Assembly (NCBI GenBank): GCA_035528435.1
Contig: DATKYN010000025.1
Span: 1 to 30,436, forward strand
DNA: 30,436 bases
Source of the DNA: SG8-40 sp035528435
GTDB taxonomy: Bacteria > Pseudomonadota > Gammaproteobacteria > Burkholderiales > Eutrophovitaceae
Direction of reading: 5' to 3'
Below are positions 1 to 7,758 of this stretch, one piece after another. Each line of letters starts with the position of its first letter. Position 1 is the stretch's first letter. Below the pieces are notes generated by a model. It did not search any database, was not told the DNA's origin, and saw only the letters and a program-made list of their open reading frames with translations. Both the position numbers and the translations under genes were made by a program.

Positions 1-858
1 GAGGCCGAGTTCTTCAAGTATTCGGCGAATCTTGCCGACCTGTTCGGCGTTGGACTCGGCCAGCTTGCCCTTGCCGCCCCACAGGCTGTCTTCGAGCCCC
101 ACGCGTACGTTGCCGCCCATCACCGCGGACTGTACGGCGACGTACATCTGGTTGCGACCCGCACCCAGAACGGACCAGAAATACTGGTCACCGAACAATC
201 GGTCGGCGGTGCGTTTCATGTGCATGACGTCTTCCGGGTGTGGACCGATGCCGCCGCGAAGACCAAAAACGGACTGGATGAGCAGGGGTGGCTTGATCAA
301 ACCCCGATCCAGAAAATGGGCCGCTGTGTACAAATGGCCAATGTCATAACACTCGATTTCGAAGCGCGTGTCATTGTTGCCGCAGGATTCCAGAATGTGG
401 GCAATGTCCTTGAAGGTGTTTTTAAAAATCCGTTCATCGGATTCCGCCAGATACGGCTTTTCCCAGTCGTACTTGAACTCCTTGAAGCGATCCAGCATTT
501 CGTACAACCCGAAGTTCATGGAGCCCATATTCAATGAGGCTACTTCAGGTTTGAGTTGCAGCGCTGGCTGCAAACGTTCTTCGACACTCATGGTCGGCGC
601 GCCACCGGTGGTGAGGTTGATGACGACGTTGCTCTTGGACGCGATGGTCGGCAGGAACTTGCGGAACATGTTCGGATCCTGCGTTGGCCGCCCGTCATCC
701 GGTTCGCGCGCATGCAGGTGAACAATGGCCGCTCCAGCTTCGGCGGCGCCAATCGCGGCCTCGGCAATTTCTTCCGGTGTGACCGGCAGGGCAGGTGACA
801 TCGAGGGGGTGTGAATCGAGCCGGTGACGGCGCAGGTAATCATGACTTTGTTGGCCAT
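1..858 (-). CDS. Beta-keto acid cleavage enzyme (BKACE, DUF849 family), 3' end cut by window
   Basis: Zn-dependent BKACE enzymes condense a beta-keto acid with acetyl-CoA to give acetoacetate plus a new acyl-CoA; the founding member is Kce of lysine fermentation. The frame starts at ATG 858 with a good ribosome site (AGGAG, about 7 nt upstream) and runs open to base 1, giving 286 residues. The family is usually about 300-310, so only the tail is missing. The N-terminal TCAVTGSIHTPSM block and VHLHAR (His47 and His49, the expected Zn ligands) are present, as is a late GLEDSLW block with Glu256 in the position of the third ligand. It is last in a minus-strand cassette behind a hydroxyacid dehydrogenase (48 nt gap) and an SDR, which suggests that its substrate is made by oxidation of a beta-hydroxy acid. 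The family call is firm; the substrate is not readable from sequence. Dehydrocarnitine is one known substrate in the family, but I cannot assign it here. Confidence 0.93.
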   Translation of the reverse strand, partial: MANKVMITCAVTGSIHTPSMSPALPVTPEEIAEAAIGAAEAGAAIVHLHAREPDDGRPTQDPNMFRKFLPTIASKSNVVINLTTGGAPTMSVEERLQPALQLKPEVASLNMGSMNFGLYEMLDRFKEFKYDWEKPYLAESDERIFKNTFKDIAHILESCGNNDTRFEIECYDIGHLYTAAHFLDRGLIKPPLLIQSVFGLRGGIGPHPEDVMHMKRTADRLFGDQYFWSVLGAGRNQMYVAVQSAVMGGNVRVGLEDSLWGGKGKLAESNAEQVGKIRRILEELGL

Positions 859-906
859 TGTGGTCTCCTGTGACTTTTATCGGTTGTGATCAGTGTGAAG
901 GATCGG

Positions 907-1845
907 TTAATCGTCAAGCTTGTCCTGGGCGCGCTTGTGCGCGACCAGCGCCATCAGGCGGCGGTCACGCCAGGCTTCGCGCTCGGCGTGTTTTTCGTGA
1001 GGCATCAGTTCGCGCCGTTGTGCTTCGACGCGAGCGATGAGGTCTTCGTCCCACGCCTTGTATTCGACATTGCCCATCATGCTTTCGAATGCCGAACCAA
1101 AACGGGCGGCATAGTCGCTGACCCCTCCCGGGGCGTTCAGATCAATCGTTTCGAACGGACCCATGAATGCCCAGCGTAATCCCAGGCCATCGCGGATGGT
1201 CTTGTCCAGATCCTCTGCAGAAACGAAATCTTCGCCAACCAGGCGCCAGGCCTCGCGTAACAGGGCTGCCTGCAGCCGGTTGAGAATGAACCCTTCGACT
1301 TCCTTTTTTACCGTGATGGGTACCTGCCCGACCTTGATATGCAGTGCCCGGGTCTTCTCGATCACATCCGGCGATGTCCACGGTGCTGGCGAAATCTCCA
1401 CAATCGGCACGACGTGCGGCGGATTGACGGGATGCGCAACAATGCAGCGTTGCTTGCCCTTCAGTCCCTCGCTGAAACGTGAGGTCTGAATGGTTGAAGT
1501 CGAACTGGCCAGTATGCAGTGCGCCGGGGCCGCCTCATCCAGCAGGCGGTAAACTTCTCGCTTGACGTCAGGTTTCTCCGACGTGTTCTCCTGAACGTAA
1601 TCGGCGTCACGAACTGCCTCCTCGAGCGTTCGTGCCGGGGCGACCCGTTTCATGATTGCGGCCGGCTCTTCGTTGATCAGTCCGGTGTCTTTCAATTCGC
1701 CGAGACCTGCTTCAATCAGTCCAAGCGCCTTGTCCACTGCGCCGGGGGCATTGTCGAACACCTTTACTGAGTGTCCGGCGCGCGCAAACACCATTGTCCA
1801 GGCGCGGCCAATCAGGCCGGAACCGATAATCGCGATTTTTTCCAT
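907..1845 (-). CDS. 3-hydroxyacyl-CoA dehydrogenase-family enzyme, lambda-crystallin/L-gulonate dehydrogenase-like
   Basis: This is a 312-residue NAD-dependent dehydrogenase of the 3-hydroxyacyl-CoA dehydrogenase superfamily. It is closest in pattern to lambda-crystallin (CRYL1, L-gulonate 3-dehydrogenase) and to carnitine dehydrogenases, which act on free beta-hydroxy acids rather than CoA esters. The Rossmann motif GSGLIG lies at residues 8-13. The CIVAHPVNPP block holds catalytic His138, with Glu150 twelve residues later as the expected His-Glu dyad. FILNRLQ and the DGLGLRWAFMGPFET block are typical of the CRYL1 branch. The length fits a single-domain-pair enzyme without the thioesterase tail that some carnitine dehydrogenases carry. 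ATG 1845 has GGAGAG just upstream. It lies 54 nt after the SDR gene and 48 nt before the BKACE gene on the same strand. Inference: it oxidises a beta-hydroxy acid to the beta-keto acid cleaved by BKACE. Confidence 0.92.
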   Translation of the reverse strand: MEKIAIIGSGLIGRAWTMVFARAGHSVKVFDNAPGAVDKALGLIEAGLGELKDTGLINEEPAAIMKRVAPARTLEEAVRDADYVQENTSEKPDVKREVYRLLDEAAPAHCILASSTSTIQTSRFSEGLKGKQRCIVAHPVNPPHVVPIVEISPAPWTSPDVIEKTRALHIKVGQVPITVKKEVEGFILNRLQAALLREAWRLVGEDFVSAEDLDKTIRDGLGLRWAFMGPFETIDLNAPGGVSDYAARFGSAFESMMGNVEYKAWDEDLIARVEAQRRELMPHEKHAEREAWRDRRLMALVAHKRAQDKLDD

Positions 1846-1899
1846 CTTCTCTCCGTGTTTCCGGTTTTTATTTGTGCGTCAACAGTAGCAAAACATGTA

Positions 1900-2676
1900 T
1901 CAGCCCAGCATTTCGACGCCTGCGCAAACCGACAGCGCCTGCCCAGTAACCGCAGCACCGACAGGTGACGCAAGGTACAGTGCCATGTTGGCGATATCGT
2001 AAGGGCTGACCATCTGTTTCATGGACACGCGTTCGAGCGAAATATTGCGTTGTTCCTCGAAACTGATGCCGACTGCCTCGGCTTTGTCGGCAATCACCTT
2101 GTCAATGCGCGCTCCCTCGACAACGCCAGGTTGAATCGCATTGACGCGAATTTTGTCGCCACCAACTTCCATCGACAAGCTCTTGCTGAATCCGACAACA
2201 CCCCACTTTGCAGCAGCGTAGGGCGTACGGTAAGGGAAGCCCAGACGGCCAGCCGCTGATGAAAGGTTGATAATTGAGCCGCCGCCGGATTGCTTCAGCA
2301 TCGGCACGGCGAGCCGGGTGCAGTAGAACATTCCATTCAAATCCACCGCGATGCAGCGCTCCCAGTCGCTGATGTCGATGTCCTCGACCTTGCCGGTGGG
2401 CCCCGCGATACCCGCGTTATTGATCAGGCAATCAAGGCCTCCCAGATGCGACTGAACATCACCGAACAGGCGGTCCACATCATCTGGCCTGGAAACATCG
2501 GCCAGGCTGGCCGTCACACCGGCAAACGCGTTCACTGTGTCGTCGAGTGCCGACTGCGCGACATCACAAATGTGCACTCGAGCACCTGCCTTGTGAAACA
2601 CGTCGGTCATTGCACGACCGATGCCTCCGGCGCCGGCCGTTATCAGAACGCGCAAGCCTTTCACAGATCGTTCCAT
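1900..2676 (-). CDS. Short-chain dehydrogenase/reductase (classical SDR)
   Basis: A classical 258-residue NAD(P)-dependent SDR. The cofactor motif is TAGAGGIG at 13-20, where Ala replaces the first Gly of TGxxxGxG, a tolerated variant. Asp38 at the end of beta-2 points to NAD over NADP. NNAG is at 86-89. The catalytic set is Asn114, Ser140, Tyr153 and Lys157 (PYAAAKWG). I start at ATG 2676 rather than the in-frame TTG at 2682, because GGAAAGG sits 8 nt before the ATG but only 2 nt before the TTG. It is first of the minus-strand cassette with the hydroxyacid dehydrogenase and BKACE. In this setting it probably oxidises or reduces an alcohol/ketone group of the same substrate, but the exact reaction cannot be read from the sequence. 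Confidence is high for the fold and catalytic class, low for the substrate. Confidence 0.93.
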   Translation of the reverse strand: MERSVKGLRVLITAGAGGIGRAMTDVFHKAGARVHICDVAQSALDDTVNAFAGVTASLADVSRPDDVDRLFGDVQSHLGGLDCLINNAGIAGPTGKVEDIDISDWERCIAVDLNGMFYCTRLAVPMLKQSGGGSIINLSSAAGRLGFPYRTPYAAAKWGVVGFSKSLSMEVGGDKIRVNAIQPGVVEGARIDKVIADKAEAVGISFEEQRNISLERVSMKQMVSPYDIANMALYLASPVGAAVTGQALSVCAGVEMLG

Positions 2677-3161
2677 AATCAATGCCTTTCCGTTAAATGC
2701 AACGTTCGGTTCGTCAATGCCACGCTCCCGCCGTCAATGTCAGTGTCAGCCGACAGGTGCGGCACCCGGCCACGGAGCGAGGCAAACCCTGATCGGGCAT
2801 CAAGTCGGCACCCGAAAAACCAGCCGTACCGAATTGATGCTGGAAGATGCGCGCCGCCATTCAACCTGTCGATCGCATTACGATTGCCCGATGACCGATA
2901 AAGGTTGGAGCGCAACTATCTCGTCCGGGATTGGCAAACTGGCACGATTGACACTGCGTGGGCCGCAGTCATCATTCCTTACGGGTCAGTGCCGGCGTCA
3001 GGCCCATCCTGCTGCCAGGTAGGCCAGCAAAAACATCCGTTTGCGTTTCCGGATCACACCGCAGGGACGCAGACAAATTATACCTCCGGGTTGATTCCGG
3101 CAACCGGCCCGCGCGGTATCGGGTGGGTGCGGCACCTGGCATGCAATGATTGGTTAGAATC
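2677..3161. other. Divergent intergenic region between catabolic cassette and tsaB
   Basis: About 485 bases with no convincing gene. Reading frames here are short and lack both family resemblance and ribosome sites. The region must hold the promoter of the minus-strand cassette and probably that of tsaB. Visible elements are two copies of CGTCAATG spaced 20 bp apart (2712-2719 and 2732-2739), and a minus-strand TATAAT at 3082-3077 preceded 15 bp upstream by TTGCCG. That spacer is short for a sigma-70 promoter. A TAGAAT at 3155-3160 lies right before the tsaB start. None is proven. Confidence 0.6.
2712..2739. repeat. Direct repeat CGTCAATG x2, 20-bp period
   Basis: CGTCAATG occurs at 2712-2719 and again at 2732-2739. 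The starts are 20 bp apart, close to two helical turns, so both would face the same side of the DNA. It lies 36-63 bp upstream of the SDR start codon. On the minus strand each copy reads CATTGACG, which contains a TTGACG -35-like hexamer, but neither has a good -10 at 16-18 bp. It could be a regulator-binding site for the cassette or coincidence. Confidence 0.3.
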
Positions 3162-3863
3162 GTGCCGGTGAAACCCGCGACCCAGCTACCCCGGCTACTG
3201 GCTTTGGAGACGTCTACCGAATATTGCTCGGTGGCACTGTCCATCGGTCACGATGTTCTGTGCAGTGGTAGGCAGGCGGGACAGAAGCACTCGGAGATGT
3301 TGCTGCCCATGGTCGATGCGTTGATGCGGCAGGCTGAAGTGGAAGTGGCAGATCTGAACGCGATCGCTTTCGGCGCGGGGCCAGGATCGTTCACCGGCTT
3401 GCGTATCGCCTGCGGCGTGGCGCAGGGGCTGGCTTTCGCGAATGATTGCCCTTGCGTGCCTGTCGGCTCACTGGAGGCACTGGCCGAAGCCAGCGCTGGT
3501 GTGCGCGTGGTCGTTTGCACCGATGCCCGAATGGGACAGGTCTACCATGCGGCCTACGAGCGCAACGGCAGTGACTGGCAGGAAGTCTCGCCGCCAGCGC
3601 TGTGCAATCCCGACAACTTGCCGGAGTTGTCAGGTGCCGATTGGCTGGGATGCGGAGGCGGCTTTGATCGCTATCCGCAGATCATGGCGGGTCCATACGG
3701 CTTGAAAATTTCGGAAATCCGGCGCGGCGTGATATCTCATGCCCGCGAAATTGCCGTGCTTGGGGCGCGTTATCTGGCGGCCGGGCGAAGTGTCGCCAGC
3801 GCAGACGCGGCACCGGTTTACGTGCGTAACAAGGTTGCATTGACGATGAAAGAACAGCAATGA
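3162..3863 (+). CDS. tsaB: tRNA t6A37 threonylcarbamoyltransferase complex subunit TsaB
   Basis: TsaB (YeaZ) is the scaffold partner of TsaD and TsaE in making N6-threonylcarbamoyl-adenosine at position 37 of ANN-decoding tRNAs. The ASKHA-fold signature LLALETSTEYCSVAL opens the protein, followed by KHSEMLLPMV and the AFGAGPGSFTGLRIACGVAQGLA block typical of TsaB. Length is about 233 residues, normal for the family. The start is uncertain: TTG 3150, GTG 3162 and GTG 3168 are all in frame, none with a clear Shine-Dalgarno, and the family fold begins only around residue 10. I use GTG 3162. It overlaps rimI by 4 bases (ATGA), the common pairing of tsaB with rimI, and heads a run of housekeeping genes. 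The stop at 3863 is clear. Confidence 0.93.
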   Translation: MPVKPATQLPRLLALETSTEYCSVALSIGHDVLCSGRQAGQKHSEMLLPMVDALMRQAEVEVADLNAIAFGAGPGSFTGLRIACGVAQGLAFANDCPCVPVGSLEALAEASAGVRVVVCTDARMGQVYHAAYERNGSDWQEVSPPALCNPDNLPELSGADWLGCGGGFDRYPQIMAGPYGLKISEIRRGVISHAREIAVLGARYLAAGRSVASADAAPVYVRNKVALTMKEQQ

Positions 3864-4321
3864 GTGCGCTCGCTGACAGCGTGCCCCATATCCGCGTCAT
3901 GACCGAAGCCGATCTGCAGCGGGTAATGCTGATTGAAGCCTCGATTTACACGCATCCATGGACGCGAGGTAACTTTCTCGACTCGATCAAGGCCGGCTAC
4001 ACCTGCCACATCATGGAGGTGAGTGGCGAGCTTATCGGTTACGGTGTCTTGATGCTCGCTGCCGGAGAGGCGCACGTGCTCAATATCAGTGTTGCCAGGC
4101 CGTCGCAGCGCAAGGGCTACGGACGATCCCTGGTGCTGAATTTCATTGACCAGTCACGCCTGGCCGGAGCCTCACAAATGCTTCTTGAAGTGCGTCTTTC
4201 CAACGAAGTCGGCCGCAGTCTGTACGCATCGATGGGTTTTCGCCCGATGGCGGTGCGGCCCGGTTATTATCCGGCAATGAATGGGCGGGAAGACGCTATT
4301 TTGATGGGACTCGCGTTGTGA
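3860..4321 (+). CDS. rimI: Ribosomal protein S18 alanine N-acetyltransferase RimI
   Basis: GNAT-family acetyltransferase of 153 residues that acetylates the N-terminal alanine of ribosomal protein S18 (bS18). The N-terminal RVMTEADLQRVMLIEASIYTHPW stretch resembles RimI, and the acetyl-CoA pyrophosphate loop is the QRKGYG motif after LNISVARPS. The C-terminal half has EVRLSNEVGRSLYASMGF and a GYYP stretch, both typical of RimI. The start ATG overlaps the tsaB stop (ATGA), and the stop overlaps the GTG start of the next gene, so the three are almost surely co-transcribed and translationally coupled. The tsaB-rimI pair is widespread. Other GNAT functions cannot be excluded by sequence alone, but the context makes RimI the best call. 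Confidence 0.92.
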   Translation: MSALADSVPHIRVMTEADLQRVMLIEASIYTHPWTRGNFLDSIKAGYTCHIMEVSGELIGYGVLMLAAGEAHVLNISVARPSQRKGYGRSLVLNFIDQSRLAGASQMLLEVRLSNEVGRSLYASMGFRPMAVRPGYYPAMNGREDAILMGLAL

Positions 4322-5142
4322 CCAGGCGCATGGAGATTCTTGCCGAACTCGGTTTGACACCCGTATGGCGCCAACTGGAACAGCCCGAGCCGTCACAAAC
4401 GGTTCCGGGGCAAGCGTTTGAGAGCCCGGAGCCAGGCCGTGCGGGCGATCCGGCCCCGGGTGACGCGCCCGAAGCGAAAGCGCTGGACGCCAATCCGGGT
4501 GGTGGCGGTTCGATCGGTAACGCGGGCGAGGAAACTGGCCTGGTCGACAAGGCGTCGGTGATGAGTATGGACTGGGGCGAGCTCCGTCAGACGGTCGCTG
4601 CCTGTACCGGGTGCATGCTCCACCAGGAGCGCAAGCAGGCGGTACTCGGTGTTGGCGATGAGCGGGCGGACTGGCTGATTGTTGGCGAGGGGCCGGGTGC
4701 GGAAGAAGACGCGCGTGGTGAACCGTTTGTTGGGCCGGCGGGAAAACTGCTCGATAACATGCTCCGCGCGATTGGCCTGGCACGAGGTGCGAATGTGTAC
4801 ATCGCGAACGTGGTCAAATGCCGCCCCCCGGCTAATCGCACACCGTCATCCGGGGAGGCCGAAACCTGCGCGCCGTACCTGGACCGCCAGATCGAGTTGG
4901 TGCAACCGCGTCTGATCATTGCGCTCGGCAAGGCGGCGGCTCACCGCTTGCTCGGGCAGGAGGGCGCGCTCGGAAGCATGCGCGCTACGGTACATGCGTA
5001 CCGTGGCATTCCGCTGATTGTCACCTATCATCCGGCGTATCTGCTGCGCAACATGACCGACAAGTCAAAGGCGTGGGAAGACCTTTGTTTTGCTGTTGAG
5101 ACGATGTCTGGTCAGACGCAAGGCGAAGGCGGGCAGGGGTGA
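4318..5142 (+). CDS. Type 4 (Fe-S) uracil-DNA glycosylase
   Basis: Family 4 uracil-DNA glycosylase of 274 residues, which removes uracil from DNA to start base-excision repair. Four cysteines that would bind a 4Fe-4S cluster are visible: Cys96 and Cys99 (CTGC), Cys168 (VVKCRPP) and Cys184 (ETCAPYL). Catalytic motif A is GEGPGAEEDARGEPFVGPAG around 123-142, and the uracil-pocket motif is YHPAYLLR with His238. Residues 21-80 form a Pro/Gly/Ala-rich linker between a short N-terminal helix (MEILAELGLTPVW) and the catalytic domain; it is low-complexity and probably disordered. The start GTG 4318 overlaps the rimI stop (GTGA); ATG 4330 is an alternative four codons on. Placement straight after tsaB-rimI matches an arrangement I recall from Betaproteobacteria. 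Confidence 0.94.
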   Translation: MTRRMEILAELGLTPVWRQLEQPEPSQTVPGQAFESPEPGRAGDPAPGDAPEAKALDANPGGGGSIGNAGEETGLVDKASVMSMDWGELRQTVAACTGCMLHQERKQAVLGVGDERADWLIVGEGPGAEEDARGEPFVGPAGKLLDNMLRAIGLARGANVYIANVVKCRPPANRTPSSGEAETCAPYLDRQIELVQPRLIIALGKAAAHRLLGQEGALGSMRATVHAYRGIPLIVTYHPAYLLRNMTDKSKAWEDLCFAVETMSGQTQGEGGQG

Positions 5143-5183
5143 TCCGGCGCAGACCGCACATCACATATTGATTTTTGACCCGA

Positions 5184-6254
5184 ATGCCAAGACCCATTGA
5201 AGCAATAATTGACTTGCAGGCCCTGCGCAACAATGTTGCCGTGGCCCTTCGTCATGCCGCGGGCGCAGGGGTGTTTGCCGTGGTCAAGGCGGATGCCTAT
5301 GGTCACGGGTTGAACCGGGTTCTGCCGGCACTGGACGGCGCCGGAGGATTCGCCGTTGTCGAGATGGACACCGCGTTGCGTCTTCGTGCTGATGACGCCA
5401 ACCGGCCGATACTCTTGCTCGAAGGGTTTTTTGACGAGCAGGAACTCGCCGAAATTTCCAGACACGGCTTGAGCACCGTTGTGCACGAACACGCACAGCT
5501 GGACATGCTGTTGTTGGCAGCATTGCCGCAGCCGGTTGATGTCTTCGTAAAGATCAATACGGGGATGAATCGGCTCGGGTTTACGATTGGCGATTGCCCC
5601 GATGTGGTTGGCAAACTGGCGTCCTGCGCCAATGTTCGCAAAATCGTATTGATGACGCATTTTGCAGATGCTGATGGCGAGCGTGGCGTCGACTGGCAGT
5701 TGCGGCCATTGCTGGAGTTGGCCGCTTCGTCCGGGCTGAAAATCTGTGCCGCCAATTCAGCCGCGCTGCTGCGTTATCCAGAAACACGTGGTGCCTGGGT
5801 TCGGCCCGGCATTATGTTGTATGGCGCATCCCCGTTCGGGGATGAAACGGCAACACAAATGGGACTTCGTCCGGTGATGACCTTGCGCTCACGCATCATC
5901 GCGGTACAGACGCTGTCGCCTGGCGATAGCGTTGGATACGGTTGCACCTATGTAGCCGACAAAACGACGCGCATCGGAATTGTCGCTGCGGGTTACGGTG
6001 ACGGTTATCCGCGGCACGCTCCCAGTGGCGCCCCCGTCGAGGTTGCAAAGAAAATTGTGACGACCGTTGGCCGCGTTTCCATGGATACTTTGTGTGTCGA
6101 CCTCGGGCCGGTGCCGGAAGCCGGCGTGGGCTCGGCAGTCACGCTCTGGGGTGAGGGACTGCCGGTTGAGCAGGTGGCAAGCTCGGCCGGAACGGTAAGT
6201 TATGAACTGCTCACCAAAGTGACCCGGCGAGTGCCGTTCCGGGTGCAGGCGTGA
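5184..6254 (+). CDS. alr: Alanine racemase
   Basis: PLP-dependent enzyme interconverting L- and D-alanine, supplying D-Ala for peptidoglycan. The Schiff-base lysine is Lys35 in AVVKADAYGHG. The second catalytic base is the tyrosine in SVGYGCTYVA (Tyr252), followed by the GIVAAGYGDGYPR loop and the MDTLCVDL segment. Length, 356 residues from ATG 5184, is normal. I chose ATG 5184 over the in-frame TTG 5175 because homologues begin directly with a short RPxxAxID stretch. No strong ribosome site is seen for either. It lies 41 nt after the glycosylase gene and 67 nt before radA on the same strand. Whether it is the anabolic Alr or the catabolic DadX copy cannot be decided from sequence; lack of a neighbouring dadA favours Alr. 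Confidence 0.95.
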   Translation: MPRPIEAIIDLQALRNNVAVALRHAAGAGVFAVVKADAYGHGLNRVLPALDGAGGFAVVEMDTALRLRADDANRPILLLEGFFDEQELAEISRHGLSTVVHEHAQLDMLLLAALPQPVDVFVKINTGMNRLGFTIGDCPDVVGKLASCANVRKIVLMTHFADADGERGVDWQLRPLLELAASSGLKICAANSAALLRYPETRGAWVRPGIMLYGASPFGDETATQMGLRPVMTLRSRIIAVQTLSPGDSVGYGCTYVADKTTRIGIVAAGYGDGYPRHAPSGAPVEVAKKIVTTVGRVSMDTLCVDLGPVPEAGVGSAVTLWGEGLPVEQVASSAGTVSYELLTKVTRRVPFRVQA

Positions 6255-6321
6255 TGATGCCGGGAGGTCGCACGGCGTGTCTGCACTGAAACTTCCGATT
6301 CACGTGCCCGGGGCCTGACCG

Positions 6322-7689
6322 ATGGCCAAAGCCAGGACGCTCTTCGCTTGCACCGAGTGTGGCGGGCAAACACCCAAGTGGCAGGGGCAGTGTCCGCATT
6401 GCAGCGCCTGGAATACATTGAACGAGACGGTCGTGGAGAAACCGGTTACGTCTCGTTACCAGCCACTGACGGACTCCAGCCGGCTGACCCGGCTGGGTGA
6501 CGTCGACGCCAGTGAAGAACCGAGGCTTGCTACCGACATTGGCGAATTGGATCGGGTTCTTGGTGGTGGTCTCGTGCGAGGCGCGGTGGTGCTGATTGGT
6601 GGTGATCCGGGTATTGGAAAGTCGACGTTATTGCTGCAGGCGCTTACGCGGATGAGCGAGCGATGCAAGGTCTTGTATGTCAGCGGAGAAGAGTCAGCAC
6701 AGCAGATCGCCTTGCGAGCACGGCGGCTGCAGGTTGAGTCCGAAGGGCTGGGGCTGCTGGCCGAGATTCAGATGGAACGCATATTGGGTGTTCTGAATGC
6801 CGAAAAACCCGACGTGGCTGTGATTGATTCGATCCAGACAGTCTATTCCGAGACGATGCAGTCGGCCCCGGGCAGCGTCGCCCAGGTCCGCGAATGCGCC
6901 GCGCAATTGACGAGGTTTGCGAAGAGCGGTCAAAGCGCCTTGCTGCTGGTTGGGCACGTAACGAAGGAGGGTGCCATAGCCGGTCCGCGTGTGCTCGAAC
7001 ACATGGTCGATGCCGTTTTGTATTTCGAAGGAGACACCCATTCAAGTTTTAGATTGATCAGGGCGATCAAGAATCGATTTGGTGCGGTAAACGAGCTCGG
7101 CGTGTTTGCCATGACGGATCGCGGTCTGCGCGGTGTATCCAATCCATCGGCCTTGTTTCTGTCGCGCCACGACGGAGAGGTTTCGGGATCATGTGTCATG
7201 GTCACGCAGGAAGGCACGCGTCCGTTGCTGGTGGAACTGCAGGCGTTGGTAGATTCGTCGCATGCTCCGAACCCACGCCGACTGACAGTAGGGCTGGAAC
7301 AAAATCGTCTGGCGATGCTGCTCGCAGTCTTGCATCGCCATGCCGGTGTCGCGGTCTTCGACCAGGATGTTTTTGTCAATGCCGTAGGGGGTGTGAAGAT
7401 TAATGAGCCGGCAGCCGACCTGCCGGTGATGCTGGCAATCGTTTCTTCCCTGCAGGCGAGACCATTGCCGCAGAGAATGGTGGCTTTTGGCGAGGTCGGA
7501 CTCGCGGGAGAGGTGCGGCCGGTCCAGCGTGGCCAGGAACGTCTCAGGGAGGCGGCCAAGCTCGGGTTCACGCTTGCGATCGTGCCGAAGGCCAACGCAC
7601 CAAAGACGCCGGTCAAGGGCCTGGAGGTTGTTGCGGTAGACAGGGTCGATCAGGCTATCGATTTCATTGGAGAGGCTGCCCGAAGTTAG
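6322..7689 (+). CDS. radA: DNA repair/recombination protein RadA
   Basis: RadA (Sms) is a RecA-related DnaB-type branch-migration helicase that helps recombination intermediates mature during repair. All domains are visible in the 455 residues: an N-terminal zinc finger with Cys10, Cys13, Cys24 and Cys27; Walker A GGDPGIGKST at 93-102; Walker B in VAVIDSIQT near 166-173; the RadA-specific KNRFG motif at 250-254; and a Lon-protease-like C-terminal domain from about 290 on, which lacks protease activity in the family. The length is canonical. It ends 69 bases before the convergent kinase operon; I see no strong terminator in that gap, only a weak CCAA/TTGG hairpin. Confidence 0.97.
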   Translation: MAKARTLFACTECGGQTPKWQGQCPHCSAWNTLNETVVEKPVTSRYQPLTDSSRLTRLGDVDASEEPRLATDIGELDRVLGGGLVRGAVVLIGGDPGIGKSTLLLQALTRMSERCKVLYVSGEESAQQIALRARRLQVESEGLGLLAEIQMERILGVLNAEKPDVAVIDSIQTVYSETMQSAPGSVAQVRECAAQLTRFAKSGQSALLLVGHVTKEGAIAGPRVLEHMVDAVLYFEGDTHSSFRLIRAIKNRFGAVNELGVFAMTDRGLRGVSNPSALFLSRHDGEVSGSCVMVTQEGTRPLLVELQALVDSSHAPNPRRLTVGLEQNRLAMLLAVLHRHAGVAVFDQDVFVNAVGGVKINEPAADLPVMLAIVSSLQARPLPQRMVAFGEVGLAGEVRPVQRGQERLREAAKLGFTLAIVPKANAPKTPVKGLEVVAVDRVDQAIDFIGEAARS

Positions 7690-7758
7690 GCTAATGCCAA
7701 AGCGTTGGACGGATGCCGGAGTTTGACATCTTGCGCCTTGATATCGGGCTGGTTTCCG

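Noticed and set aside
2998..3057. Minus-strand mini-frame of 19 codons ending in RMFLLAYLAAGWA, downstream of GGAGG
   Set aside because: It resembles a small membrane peptide or the tail of a lost gene, but the GGAGG is too far from its GTG and upstream in-frame sequence gives no gene. Too short to call without comparison.
2677..3161. Possible RNA gene or riboswitch in the longest intergenic gap
   Set aside because: I looked for tRNA-like cloverleaf arms and long paired stems and found only short GC-rich inverted repeats such as GTGCGGCAC. No known riboswitch core was recognised.
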